From positions 47,453,341 to 47,517,340 of the forward strand of contig OW799233.1 of assembly GCA_941918925.1 (NCBI GenBank): a stretch of DNA of 64,000 nucleotides, given 5' to 3'. Within the stretch, counting starts at the first letter, position 1, and every line of letters starts with the position of its first letter. A program made the position numbers and the translations under genes. Below the pieces are notes generated by a model that did no database searches, had not been told where the DNA came from, and saw only the letters and a program-made list of their open reading frames with translations. The DNA comes from Phyto melanocephala. Its lineage: Eukaryota; Arthropoda; Insecta; Diptera; Rhinophoridae. Positions 43,741 through 56,441 of this stretch are shown piece after piece.

Positions 43741-45502
43741 ACGAGTGATGTGGTCTTGTCAAAACGGTGTCATACAGACTCCAACTGACTGTTCGCGTGC
43801 AGTGAGCTAACACGTAAAGGAATCAACAAACCAGGCCACTCACTTATAAATTTCGTGCACAGCAGTTTCTTTTTAATAAATTCTCCATTTAAAATTATTT
43901 GCAAAATTGGAAACTCTATTAAAGTGTAACTTTAACCAACCAACCAAAAAATTAGGAAACAAACAAAAAAACCGAGTAAGAAGGAATGTCTTAAACTACT
44001 TACTTAGTTAGTTAGTTACTTGCTTTACAAGTATATGGACTTACGTAGTGAACTAACTCTACTCTCATACCTGTAACCATCATTAAACATTGAAAAGCAG
44101 AAGTTTTTACGCACTTTCAAATACAATAAATACAACTAGTAACTACAAAGAATACAACAACAGAAACAAAGCAAAAATAAAATAAAATAAAATGTTGTGT
44201 AAATAATCATGGATGAATTGTAAATTTTTTTTGTTCGTTCTTTGGCCGTAGTTTTTTTTCACAGACGAATGCAATTTGAATGAATGTTGGTCCATCCAAA
44301 CGTCCGTCCATGTTTAAGGTTAAAACTATACAAGTGAATGACCATGATTTTGAATTTTTGCTTAAACCAAAATCACGGAACAAGTTATAGTTTGTACAAC
44401 TAAAACAACAACAAATAGCAACAAATAACTTAAATAAGGAGTGTTTTAGACGAAGATGAAAACGCACATCGCACATAGAGAGTTATAAAATGTAATGGGA
44501 TTTGAGGGTAAGTATGGGGGAGATGTTTAAACTATAGACAAGACCAATGACCATGTACGCTTTAATGTTGTAAGGCAATCTGAAAAGTTGCTTTAATACT
44601 CGAAATACAAAATATTTTCTTTTAATATAAAATGTTTACCCAATTAATATTTTTTTGCATTAAAGATGTTGGTAAAAGTTTTGTTTTTACTGAAAATAAG
44701 TGTTTAATTAAAAAAAAAAACTGTTCAATCTTTCCTCGTATGATTGGTTGGTCAAAAGGTTAACGGGAAGAAAAAATGTTGCAAAAAATAAGTTGGAGAA
44801 AAAAATAAACTTAAGCTGGCAACAACATTTTCACCATTGTAGCTGTAATGGAGTAGTTAGTTAAATATTTAGTTGGTAACCAACCAGCTTTACAGGAACA
44901 GTACTTAAATATGCAGTCAGTGAAAGAGTAGGTCTGGTGTCTAATATGTTTAACTTTAAAAATAAATAAAATAAAAATATACACACATATTTCAAATGCC
45001 ACAGCCAGTCTCGAACGTATTTTGGTGATTTAAAAAACATGTTCATTACATTCCATCAAATGTTTAAAAAGAAGCCTCTTGTGATGGTTTTTTTTTGCGG
45101 CAACATCGACTGGCTGACTATTTGTTCGTAGGTCATCTTATAATAAAACCAATATAAACGCCAACTCCCAAAAATGATTAATTATAAGTTTTGAACCAAA
45201 AGCAGTTAATGAAAACAAAATAGATAATAATCATCTGTTTATTGTTGTTTCAACATATTGTACAAAAGTTTCAAAGCAAAATCATTCAAATTCAAAAGAA
45301 ATAATTTAAAACACTTGTTTCCTGCTATGGAATGGACACCTAATGAAGATGGATTTTTAAGTCCATGCTGACAGATAAGAAGTGGGATCGAAAAAATCTT
45401 AACACACTTTCTTCGGATGCAATATTTAAATTATTTTTTTGTATCCAGGAAAAAAACGATAACAATACAGGCAGAAATTCTGCAAAACTGTTGAAGTCAA
45501 AA
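43741..45502. other. AT-rich intergenic stretch
   Basis: No supported gene. The frames 44207-44476 (-) and 44811-45046 (-) have no family signature. Confidence 0.45.
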
Positions 45503-46438
45503 ACAAGTAAGAGTGCTATATTCGGCCGTGCCGCATCTGATAATAACCTTCACCATCATGTACATAGTTATAATCCCACATCGTAGCTTAACCTATATTT
45601 CATGTTATACCCCATTTTTCCTTATTATTGCCGACACCATCCTAAATTTAAAATTTTTACGTAGTTAACTGTATTCTACTAGTTAAGCCCTTTAATTTGA
45701 TACCCATATTGATGGTATTAAAAAAAATTGATCCGCTGTTTTGTTTTAGACGCCATCTTGGATTTTAAATTTTTTAACAATTTACTGTATTTTACTGGTC
45801 AAGGCCATTCATTTGATAGCAATATTGAGGGTGTTCAAGAAGTTACATTTTAAAATACCAGATTTGACCCGTATATAAATTTATTGTCCGCCATTTTGTA
45901 GTGGCGGCCAACATGAATTTTAATTTTTTATAGTGCTTATATTGCGCTAGTCACGTCCTTTTAGATGATACCAAAAAATTTTGCCTATAACGTTACCGAT
46001 TAGAGCCAGATTTATCCAAAAATTTTCACGAATATCTCTAAAGTCATATTATATCAACAAATAGTAGCAAAGGTACCAATAAATTATTCTATGGGTGAAA
46101 AATTGTAATTTTGGTGGTAAAAATATGGGAAAAAACAGAGGCAGTCGTGTTTATATCCCAGAAAGTTATAGGGCGATTGTGCTGGATTTCAATAGAAATT
46201 CATTCCCGGATATTTCCAAGAGATATTTACCATACACAGATCTAAGGAATATATGGTTGCTTCTAAAAGTTGATTTCAACCAACACACGAACAGACGGTC
46301 AGGGCTTCATCGACTCCTCTATTCATAAGCTTTCAGAAAATATGTATCTTATGGGGTCGGAAATAAAAATTGTAGAAAGTACAAACTGAATGACAAAGCT
46401 ATATATACCATTGTGCACCACAGGTGAATGGTATAAAA
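45503..46438 (+). mobile_element. Helentron-associated interspersed element, type B
   Basis: It starts ACAAGTAAGAGTGCTATATT and the hairpin TTCGGCCGTGCCGCA. Recurrent phrases (CGCCATCTTGGATTTTAAAT, CCGCCATTTTG) follow, then ATGTATCTTATGGGGTCGG. It ends CCACAGGTGAATGGTATAAA. 936 bp, non-coding; the frames 45365-45586 and 46095-46328 overlap the repeat and are spurious. Confidence 0.82.
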
Positions 46439-46448
46439 ATGTTGTATA

Positions 46449-46850
46449 ATGGACGACAAAACGTTTCTACTGGCAGATTTTTCGCATCTTCCAGCTTAAA
46501 AGTTTAATGTGGCTAATGCTCGACGAAATGTTGAAGATAAGTTTAGGACCCAAACGCAACAAAATTTCCTAAAAAAAAATCGTGATATGCCAAGTTTTAT
46601 GCAGTTGCGGTAAAAGAAGCAAGTCATTTGTTACAGTGGGATCTATAAATACCGAAATATACATTAAAGAATGTTTGCAAAATAGTCTTCTTTCTTTCAT
46701 AGGAGAGGGAAATGTATCCGCATATTTTTGGACCGATTTGGTATTGAGCCACTATGATTAGAAAGCTCTGGAGTGGTATCAAGACTCTTGTGTAAAGAAA
46801 ATTTAAGTGCAAAAAATGGTGTCCCACAATATAGGGGATTTTGAAAGGAG
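46449..46850 (+). pseudogene. Tc1-mariner superfamily transposase fragment
   Basis: The main frame (~46619-46793) reads SKSFVTVGSINTEIYIKECL and FWTDLVLSHYD, then after a stop KALEWYQDSCVKKI. This matches the block around the second catalytic Asp of an insect IS630-Tc1-mariner group whose proteins read CL..FI.....FWPDLASSHY...LEWY. Upstream, MDDKTFLLADF and PSFMQLR are readable in other frames. Frameshifts and stops; the first and third acidic residues are not visible. Confidence 0.7.
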
Positions 46851-47149
46851 ATGGTCAAAGTGACTGAAAGTTATTTTTTTCTGTGATCTGTAATATAATA
46901 TCAATTATGTAAACAAAACTTAACTGTAAGATCAACCGTTTCCAAATTATTGAATTTTAATATTTTCTCTATGATCTATGATCTCACTCCTTAATCCCAA
47001 ATCAAAATGAATTTGAGATTCTTCAACAAATAAAAAAAATGTTTTCTAAAGAGTTTTTCTTTAAAAACGGGATAATGTTGACAATCTGTGGCGGCCATAT
47101 TGTTTGAATGGAGGCGGTAAAGCTAATTATTTATCATTTTTCTGTTTCG

Positions 47150-47460
47150 AAAACTGAATTGCGTTGGGTCTTTTAATGGGAAAACTTAATAAGCCTGCAA
47201 AGGTGTATGGAGAGAATCACATAGAAAGCCAGTAGAGGTTGGATAAATGGAAACTTTAAATTTCATCAGAAAAAGATGAAGATGTTTATAGAGTTTGCTT
47301 GGAGGATACTGATACAGCAGCGCATATATGTAATGTGCAAATGTCCAGCATTGGCTAGCGGAAAATTAAGGATCTCAAGCAAATACACATTCAGTGTGGA
47401 TCCTATGGATAACCTCAGTCTAAGAAGATGCTGTGCGATGAGGATTGTCGACAATCAGTG
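47150..47460 (+). pseudogene. LINE ORF2 C-terminal remnant, second locus
   Basis: One frame gives VYRVCLEDTDTAAHI (~47285-47329) and, after a -1/+1 shift, MCKCPALASGKLRISSKYTF and VDPMDNLSL. The joined pattern CRxCLEDTDTAAHIMCKCPALA is the terminal zinc-knuckle of LINE ORF2 proteins. The minus-strand open frame 47266-47454 is its shadow. No boundaries were found. Confidence 0.65.
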
Positions 47461-48801
47461 CAAACCGTTTTGTTTTCTAGTCAAGAACAAAGACCAAAAA
47501 AGTGACTGTAAGTAGATGTAAAAGAAACACCATATTGTCCGAAAATATTGCTGTTGTCTATGAAAGAAAATATATATCAATGCTACGGCTACATACGTGC
47601 AAGATCAGGAAGCTGACACTAATTAAATATCTTTGAGCCGTAACGACGAAGAGAACTTTTGATAACAAGCAAAATTACCAACCTATACCTGTTTCGTCAT
47701 CTTTGGTCGAAATGTCTTTCAAAATTACATTTAAAACACTATCGCCTTTAACGTCGAAAACTACAGACCGTCAAACTTGACAGCACTATTTGCATCATAC
47801 ATAACGGCTCAAAAGACATTATATAAAAAGAATTTGAGCTGATAATTACCTCTAACAAAGGATGTTAATTGACCAAATTCGTGCGATTTAAATAGGCTTC
47901 TTCTTCCCAAAAATCTCAGGCCAACCCAATATGGTGCTCAATAAGAGCAACAGAAACAAATTAAAATAAAAACTAACGGTGGGAGATATGAAATTGCTGC
48001 AGGTGTTATTCTGAGACTATATGTGGAATAGCACTCCACTAAAATGGCTCCGTTGGTAGTGCTGCCAAAGTGTAAACTAAAAACTTGAAGTAATCCTAGT
48101 AAAAATAGCGCATAAACGTGACCCCATTTAGAGCCTTTTTTATTATTTAAACAACAGTTTGGATATATCGATGTTATCGAGTTATCTTCGGTTACAAAAT
48201 CTTCTTCGCCATTTCGAAAAAAAAATACTATCACAGTGATGCTCGATTGTAATCGCCCAATACTATCTGACCACCTAATACTTAAGCCATCCTTAAGGCG
48301 TTGAAAAATAATTAGGTGTTTGTGTTTATAATTTACACCTAAACTTATCTGAAAATGATTTATCTGAAGCTACGATGACATTTAGCAAATATTTACCGAA
48401 ATAGAATCCCACTAAATCCTTAAGTTCTTTTATAAATCTCTTACCTTAAAGCCCTTCTTTTCCTGTGTGTGTACGTGTTTTTGTTGACTCTTATTAAAAA
48501 TGCTCACAAAAGACAATGATATATACAGTCTTTCATACAATTTATTTTAATTGATTATGTTTTATTGGTCGGTTGCTTTTCATAGTGTTCTTCTTTAGTG
48601 TTTAGTGCTCTTTTTTCCATTGTTGTTTTTAAAATTGATTTAAAAAATATTTTTATGTTGTTGACATTTCCTCAACATTTTTCTTTATTATTTTTGATTT
48701 TGTTGGAGCCAATAACAGGTTTCTTAAGTGTGTTTGATGATTGCAATCAACAATAACATTAAAAAAAAAGTATTAGCGCCTGTAACTTTTGCAGCTTAAA
48801 G
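47461..48801. other. Intergenic stretch
   Basis: No supported gene. The frame 47938-48234 (-) has two hydrophobic stretches but no family signature. It may include more of the LINE remnant just upstream. Confidence 0.4.
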
Positions 48802-49426
48802 GTCTTTTTGTGGAAACAGGTGTTGCTTAAACATGTTGATCAAGGTATTTGAAGTAGTATTTTTTGTGGTTTCATTATTTAATAATCTCAGTCTCGATTA
48901 CAACTGATCAGAAAATTTAATATACGATTATTGAACATATTGCTGATGTTGGAGATATATCAAAGAAAAAATTAAAAAAAGGTTAGCAGATTTAACATAT
49001 TTTTTGTTTACACAAAGTTCAAAGAAATTATTAATTATTTGGCTTATTTATTCGCTTTTGTTTTATAGACTCGGCTTCTTTTTTTGTTAAGCAAAAAAAT
49101 ATAAATCACAATAGTCTTTTTGTGGAAACAGGTGTTGCTTAAACATGTTGATCAAGGTATTTGAAGTAGTATTTTTTGTGGTTTCATTATTTAATAATCT
49201 CAGTCTCGATTACAACTGATCAGAAAATTTAATATACGATTATTGAACATATTGCTGATGTTGGAGATATATCAAAGAAAAAATTAAAAAAAAGGTTAGC
49301 AGATTTAACATATTTTTTGTTTACACAAAGTTCAAAGAAATTATTAATTATTTGGCTTATTTATTCGCTTTTGTTTTATAGACTCGGCTTCTTTTTTTGT
49401 TAAGCAAAAAAATATAAATCACAATA
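48802..49426. repeat. 312-bp near-perfect tandem duplication
   Basis: Unit 1 (48802-49113) and unit 2 (49114-49426) begin GTCTTTTTGTGGAAACAGGT and end AAATATAAATCACAATA. By eye they differ by one extra A in a homopolymer (…AATTAAAAAAAGG in unit 2). No TIRs or coding capacity. Either a very recent duplication or an assembly artefact. Confidence 0.9.
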
Positions 49427-50256
49427 TTAAATACAACATGCATTTAATGGCAAAAGTACTCAAGGATAAAGGACAAGATAACAATTGAACAATAAACAAC
49501 TCTTTTGCTGATTTGATAATTTTAAAGGGGAGACTGGATATCCCAGTCAGCCATCAACACCAATTGTTGCTTTGCCCATGCAGTAACAGCTATAAAGGAA
49601 ACAGATCTAAAAAAAAAAGTTGTGAGAAAAGTAACAGGGTGTGAAAATTATATGAATTTTATTGCTAAAGTTTTGTCTGCAATATTTTTTTTTTAAGAAA
49701 ACATGAGCGTAGTTTTTTGTAGGCAGAGTATTTTCAATTGTGATTGCATGTAAGCCTTAAAACAAAAGAACAGATTGCAACTTTCAACGCACTTTAGCAA
49801 AATTTGTTTTACCATTTTGAGCAACACAACCACATCTATTTTACCTAGCCTCCAAATAAATGTTTTCGTAGATTTGAATGTTTATAGCTGATCCATAAAT
49901 GTTGGTACTTAAAAGTCAATAACAAATTAAGACATTGTGTTTCCCCATCTCCATGTGCTGATAATTTCACCTGTATGAATTCGCCTTGAGCGTTACCAAC
50001 TTTTTTTACAAGTCATGCCTGCATTTGTCAAACCTAATTTTTTTAATTTAATTATACAATAAATAATTCACAGTTTCAGTTGGTTTAAAACGTTTTAAAA
50101 AATACAAAACCGTGAATAAAAAGTTTGCGCTTTAAAGTTTTTTAAAAGTTATTCAAATTTAAGAAGAAAATAAAAAAAATTGTTTGACATATGCCGGCAA
50201 ATATATAAAAACAAAATACATGTGTTTTTTATTGTTGTGTTTGTTGCCGCAATGCA
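49427..50256. other. AT-rich intergenic stretch
   Basis: No supported gene or repeat. Confidence 0.45.
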
Positions 50257-52186
50257 TATGGGTCAATTTTAAAAAAAAACGTACACATCGAGTTTTTTTC
50301 TTCTTATTTTTAAAGTTTTTCCAATTCGCCGGTAAGAATGGCCAATTTATGTAGAAATTGATGAAGATTCCGGTGGTACTTTTAGGCTCTCAAAAAGATC
50401 AATATTTTTTGAATTTTTTTAGGTTTTCTATGATTTCTATCTTGAGCGTCACACACCAAATATGTATAAAAAAACGCTAAAAATGCCAAAATATTTTAAA
50501 TTCAAGCTTACTACGGTGTTCTTTTGTTTCTCAAGATTGACTTTTGCGAAAATCACATTTTCGATTATAAACACAAAATCACGATTCACCTTGATTTTTA
50601 ATTTTTTTTTAAGTGACTAGTTATTTTAAAATTTTAAGATGAAAATATGTAAATTTTTTGTAAAAAAAATACTTGAACTTAGAGGTTACTTGCAAAGTAA
50701 TAGGCTTGTAACAATTTATTTAAAAAAAAATTAATTATAAGCGTTTTAAGGAAAAAAACTAACTGTGACGCTCAAGATATTTTGTGACGATCAAGAGATT
50801 TTGTTGCACGTAAACAAGAAATAATGCCAAATTTAAAGTTTAACGAAAAAAAGTTTATTCTTTTACAAAAAGTAAGTAAAAAAAAAACAAAAAATCTTTA
50901 AAAAAAAATTTTTCATACAAAACTAAACATATACATATTCTGTGATATCTTTAACAAAAATGGAAAAAAGGAAGTAATTCTTGAAGAAACTTAGACACAT
51001 ATGTAAATATTTGGCGCAAATCAATAACTTAACTTAATTAATTTTTTTTTATTTTCATTCGAATTCTTATTCTGAATCTGTATAAACTTCATGAAATGAC
51101 AAGCGGCTTTGTTTTTTTTTTTTTTTTTTTTTTTTTATTCTTATTAATTTTTACCACTTTCGAATTAAGTTTGTGGCAGTTGCATAAATTTCCGGTCCCC
51201 CAGAGGTTTATGTTGCAAAAGCACGATTAAACTCAAATATATCACGATTATACCTTTCTTTCTTCTTTCTTGTATATTCGTCATTAAGCGCTCTATCGAG
51301 CTTAATTTTCTCTCGATATCTTTGTGCTCTTTCAGCCGCCATTAATTTTGTTGTGTTACTCTTAAAAATAAAAAAAAATAAAATCATAATTAAGCATTTC
51401 AAGCTATGAAGCAATATATATCAAAAGTGATGCTCATGAAATATTTGCCTATTCTGGTTTTTTTCTTAGGCAATTTATTTCTCAAACTCACAAATTATAA
51501 AAAAATGAGTTGAAACCATGTAAACAATGACTGTCAACTTCAATTTTTTACATTTAATATATTCACTTTTAAAAAAATTAGCGTGACGCTCATGAATTTT
51601 TATCGCGCCCTTACCATGGTGTTCACAAAAACTACGCAAATGCACACTTTTTTACAAAGATTTTTTTTCGTTTTTTCACTTTTGTAATAATTAAGGTTTG
51701 TACTTTCCTTACGTTATTTACTTTATTAAAATGCAAATTGAAAACTAGTAATATTACTTGAATTATAAAAAAGTGACGCTCAATACAAATTGTGGGGACA
51801 ACCTTTCATTGCAACACCAAATTCGCACTAATTCAGTTTTGACGACTATAACAAATGAAAACACAAGAAAGAAACTCAATAATTCGAAAACTGTTATTAA
51901 ATGTTGCATATTTACATTTTTCTGGATTTTATTTAATTTTGTTTATTAAAAATTCTAACGGGGGACACACGCTTTTGTATGGAAGGAGTCCGAGGGAGAA
52001 ACAAAACACCATTCTGAATAAACAAAAAAACAAACATACAAATTTGGGAATTACGTTTTTTTGTTACATATTCCTTGCTGATCACTCTCAATTTTTTTAT
52101 TTTTTTGTTGTTGTTTTTTTTTACCTAAAATAGTAGTGTAAAGTGCGGGGACACAAAAATTGCGTTTTTTTTTAAATTGACCCATA
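50257..52186. other. Candidate TIR-bounded segment with recurring GTGACGCTCA motif
   Basis: TATGGGTCAATTTTAAAAAA at 50257-50276 (continuing AAACG) and TGCGTTTTTTTTTAAATTGA at 52161-52180 (continuing CCCATA) are inverted versions of each other over about 25 bp. Inside, GTGACGCTCA or close variants occur on both strands at 50443-50452 (-), 50765-50774, 50784-50793, 51427-51436, 51593-51602 and 51773-51782; another lies outside at 52924. GGGGACA also recurs (51794, 51960, 52147). A tiny minus-strand open frame with charged repeats lies at 51208-51342. Whether this is an old DNA element or host sequence is open. Confidence 0.45.
51208..51342 (-). CDS. Short charged open frame, possible first exon remnant
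   Basis: Minus-strand ATG at 51342 to stop at 51208-51210, 44 codons: MAAERAQRYREKIKLDRALN, then EYTRKKKERYNR. The pattern ERxQRYREKlK..eeY..KerERY is one I associate with the N-terminus of many uncharacterised insect proteins, some encoded by repeats. A TTTTTAAG acceptor-like site precedes the ATG. No downstream exon was found, so it may be an orphan exon of a decayed element. Confidence 0.35.
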   Translation of the reverse strand: MAAERAQRYREKIKLDRALNDEYTRKKKERYNRDIFEFNRAFAT

Positions 52187-54580
52187 TACCTTATGAATAT
52201 GCCTTGGTTAATATCTTAATAAAAGTTTAAACATAAAATTTTTTGTTCTAATTGATTTCATGCTTTTCATGTTTGAACAATGAGTTAAAACGAAATTTAC
52301 CAACATCTGTTTACAATGTATTGTTTTTTGGCACTTCATTACCAAAAATGTAATGTTTGCCTTTAACTCTAACTTACACAACATTTCAATTTCAGGAGTT
52401 TTATTCTCGTTCTGTGAAACTGTAAAAAGAAAATGTTTGTAAAATAAAAGTTATGGTTGCACCATATGATATGGCATGCAAAAAGTTTTCATTTAACATA
52501 ACGAAAATCTGCTGATCTACTGATGATTAAACAGTAGCTGGTTACGAAAATGCATTCCACTGCGCTAGTATCTGATGATTACATTTACATAAAAATTTCT
52601 TAATTATTTTTTTTCCCCTTTGAAAAAATTTTATAAAATTTTTTATTTATGTTTAAAGAATTTTTGTAAAATAATTTGTTTGATTTTATTTTTCCTAATT
52701 TTGATCCAAAAAATTGTGCAATTTTTTCCAATAGCAAATCTCAAATTAATTTTCTCTTTTAAGAAATCCTTCTGTATTTTTGCTTGGTCGAAAATTATTA
52801 AATCAATGAAATCCATTCATATATAGTTTACCTATTTTTTCATATATGTAAATATTCCAATTTATATCCTTATACCCCGTGCTTCTTAATCAGATCTTAG
52901 AAAACTTCTTTTTAGAGTTTAATGTGACGCTCCTGCTATTTTATATTTTTCCAATTGTTCTGCTCTTTTAGGTTTGAAAACAATATTAATTTTTAACAAA
53001 TTGTTTTCATTACACAAAGTATTGTTTTTCTGTTGATTTGGCAGGGTTTCTATTGTAAGTGTCGTTGTTTTTGTTATTGCCATTGGGCTTAGTTGCCAAC
53101 CACATAAACATATGCACACTCAAAGTCATAGCAATACAACACAATAAACGGAAGTGCTAAATGGTAAAAAAAACATAATACAATGCAATACAAGCGCACA
53201 CTCACACACAAACGCATTATGCCACCGTTAGCACAGCATACAAATGAATGTACTATGTGTATGAAAATAGGAGTGAGTACATGAACAATGAACATATTCT
53301 CTTATACGTACATACATACATAAAGCCACTGGATTTATTTGCAAAATGAGTATGAGTTGTTGTAAAGATAAACTGTAATAAATACTTGAGGGTGTTGGAG
53401 TAAACAGCTGATAAACGAAATGAAAAATATGAACAGAAAATACTTGGAAAACTGAAAAAAACCCTTTTGGCATTCAATGAATTCATTTTAAAAGGAATTA
53501 AGTAGCAGCAGACACCAAAGTGTTTGCTTGAAGGTTGGGTTTTAGCAAGATTTTTGCTTCGATGTTCTTTAAAAACATTTTAGCTTTTGGCAAAGAATTT
53601 TTATTGTTGTTACTGCTGCTGTTGATGATGTTTATGGCAATAAAACAATAATGTACATACATACATACATATGTGAAAAAAAAATCCCCTAAAACAACAA
53701 GTGTGACGTTAACAAATAAATAAATTTAATGTCCAAACATATATATGGTCACAACATTATATTTGTTTGTTTAAATACCTCTGCCGCTTATGGAACCAGA
53801 CTACAGAGAAATTGGCAATCGATTTAATGGCTTCATAAAAATGTTTCTACAAAACAACTATACTGCTGAAGTTTCCAATTTTTTCTTTAACAAAAAACTA
53901 AAATTAATTGGAAGTTTTCTTTAAAGAAGAGAAAATATGATGAAAAATTTCTATAAAGTGGAAATTTTGTTAAAAATACTGTTGAAAACTTTTAACAGAA
54001 ATTTAATTAGTGATAGTGAAATATTAATGAGAAGTTTATTAAAAATATTGTACGAGTACAATAGAAAATATTTGAAAACCACAAAAATTTATGAAAAGTT
54101 TTTTATTGAAAAAACATTTATTTTTTTAAACAAATATCGCAAACTTTCTATAGGTCGTACAATTTTCCTAGAAAGAAAATTCGCATAATTTTTTTTTTCA
54201 CAAAAAATTTATTTTAAGTAAAAAAAATTATTGCATATTTGATATAAAAAGAAAATTTATCGTAAATTTCTTAAGAAAAAACAATTTTTGATAATTGTTA
54301 AAATACGTAGCAATACGTCTGCTACATTTTAAAGCAATTTTTTAAGATATTTTTTTAATTATTAATTATTTTTTACAGAAAAATGTTTAAAGAACATTTT
54401 TTTGCAAACGAAAAATGTTTTTTACTCTGTTGATACCACTCATGCTGTAAAAAATAGTACATATTTATTTGTATAAAAAATATATTTTGTATCCTTAACA
54501 AATTTCAAGTCTTATTGGAAGGAAGAAAAATCTGAAAATTAAATACCGAGTACGCAGTTTTATTAAATAATGTCTGTTAA
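52187..54580. other. AT-rich stretch with low-complexity arrays
   Basis: No supported gene. 53937-54430 is a degenerate mix of GAAAATTT/TTTATAGAAA words. A CATA/TACA microsatellite lies near 53300-53325 and 53652-53672. The overlapping minus-strand frames at 53228-53486 arise from TATG-rich sequence and lack signatures. Confidence 0.5.
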
Positions 54581-54893
54581 AGGCCATGACTGACTATCCT
54601 ACAAAGTCGTGCGATTATGTCAAATAAAAATCTGATAGTTTTCTGTCCTACATGAAAAAATCGCAACAAAATGTGTTATTGGATGCCACACTGTCATACT
54701 TGCTTAGAAAAAGCAACTCTGATCGCACAGAAACTATTATTTTATGAAAATTTTCAAAAGATTATCAAATCGGACACACTTGTCAAAAAATCTGTCACAC
54801 ATGTGCACTTTGTGTCCACACTATCACTCTTTCTGAACACACATACAATTTTTGACATATCGAACGACTAAATCTGATAGTCAGTCATGGCCT
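54581..54893. mobile_element. MITE, AGGCCRTGACTGACTAT family, uninterrupted copy
   Basis: The ends are AGGCCATGACTGACTATCCT and, inverted from the right, AGGCCATGACTGACTATCAG. It matches 23607-24313 in inverted orientation but lacks the two insertions seen there. TTAA lies on each side, overlapping the element by about one base, so a short TA/TAA-type duplication is possible but uncertain. The open frame 54671-54871 is spurious. Confidence 0.87.
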
Positions 54894-55024
54894 TAAATAA
54901 TAGCCATATCATTTTTTACATGTTCTTTAAAAAATTTTAATTTTGTTATACAGTGGTGGCTAAATAAAATTGCCATAATGTTAATGTGATTGCAAAACGT
55001 ACTGATACATACAACAATTAGGAT

Positions 55025-55432
55025 TATACCCTTCAAATGAGGTGCCAAGGGTATATAATATGCCTCTAGGGCTATTCGTATAAAATTTTATACGAAACAG
55101 TCTCTAATCGGTAGAGTTTTAATATTTATATGCTGGTGGCACCAAATTCGACTTGCAATTTAGTATTGGAGACTTTTCCTGAGCAAATCTATTTAAAACT
55201 AACTGAGATACAAGCACTAAAAGAAACGGTGTTTTTTTTTAAATAGATTTTTTCAACTTCTAGACAACCGAAAGGGTAAGTGTGAAATGAAAGGGCCTGA
55301 CTAGTACACTTTACTATGTAAAAATTTAAATTTTGTGATGGCATCCAAAACAATGTAGCGAATTTATTGTTTAGGATGCGCGGAGATGTCAACACGAGTA
55401 TTTCAACTAACACACAGAGCTCGGAATACATA
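55025..55432 (-). mobile_element. Helentron-associated interspersed element, type B fragment, reverse
   Basis: Plus-strand ATTATACCCTTCAAATGAGG with AAGGGTATATAATA corresponds to the inverted 3' end of the family. Later, TGAAAGGGCCTGACTAGTAC is the reverse of the family phrase around CTGGTCAAGCCCTTTCA. The 5' part is missing where the Helitron 55433-55818 begins. Confidence 0.65.
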
Positions 55433-55818
55433 TCTATATATATAAAAGTGAAACTCTCTCTGTCTGTGTGAGTGTGTGTGTATAGACACCAAATCCGTAA
55501 AGCCGATCGGACTCAAGCATTGGCAAGTTGTTGTACACATTCCAGGGAGTGTTTGTGGGAGTTAAAAAGTGGGCGGGGCCACGCCAATAAAAAATTAGCT
55601 ATCATTTTTAGCTACTTGCACTTGACCGATTTTTCTGAAACTTTGCACACACATATTGAGCTGTCATAACTATACAATTTCGTGATTAAGAAAAGTGGGC
55701 AGTGTCACGCCCATAATAAAGTTGTAATTTTTAACTTCTTGCACTTGATATTCGATTTAAATTCAGAATACATTTTTATTCATTAAGGGGCGTAGCAACG
55801 CGCGCCGGGCTTGGCTAG
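55433..55818 (+). mobile_element. Non-autonomous Helitron, two-unit short copy
   Basis: It starts A|TCTATATATATAAAAGTGAA and ends GGGCTTGGCTAG|T with the GCGTAGCAACGC hairpin before it. Only two AAAAGTGGGC units (~55566 and 55692). 386 bp. The frame 55472-55669 crosses the units and is spurious. Confidence 0.9.
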
Positions 55819-56441
55819 TAATTTATATTTGTATGTAGCTATTTATATATTAGGGAGCTTTGTAAAATAATAATTATATGTTCTATTTTAATATATTGTT
55901 ACGTTTATACCTTTTATAAACGTTGGATTATTTCCTTTAAATAAACCTTTTGAGTTCTTTTATTGCAATTAAAAACACTTTAAATTCGTTATAAAATTAA
56001 GAGCACTTTATTTATTTAAATACACTCAAATATTGTTCTGATATCACTTTACTTATTACACTTATAGCATGTACATTCTAGTACATTCGGAAACCGTTAA
56101 ATTTAAATTAAGACGTTAAGTAATAGGTACGAATAATAGAAGTGCCTAAAAGTATGCTACACATAACAACAAACATCATGTTCGAAAAATCAGCGAAATA
56201 AACTAATACAAATAAAACTACAGTAACTCAAACTACTACAACTAAAATAAATTATAATGTAAATTAAGCTACTTAAAAAATAAATCTGTAACAATATTTT
56301 ATTGTTATCATAATTAAAAACATTACTCCCACTTATATAAATTAATCATCATTCGAAAGTTTTTCTCTACAGCTTTGGTAGCGTTTGTGTTTTCCAAACA
56401 AAGTAGAATACACTGCTCAGCAGCAAAATCCTCCATTAAAT
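55819..56441. other. AT-rich intergenic stretch
   Basis: No supported gene or repeat. Confidence 0.45.

Noticed and set aside
48802..49426. Direct repeats as LTRs of a retrotransposon
   Set aside because: The two 312-bp copies are adjacent with no internal region, no TG..CA ends and no flanking duplication.
51208..51414. 68-codon minus-strand frame as a complete protein
   Set aside because: The upstream part is hydrophobic AT-rich translation before an acceptor-like site; only the 44 codons from the ATG at 51342 have a plausible pattern, kept at low confidence.
53228..53486. Two overlapping minus-strand frames rich in Cys, Tyr and Phe as membrane proteins
   Set aside because: They arise from TATG/ACAT-rich low-complexity DNA in two overlapping frames, with no family signature.
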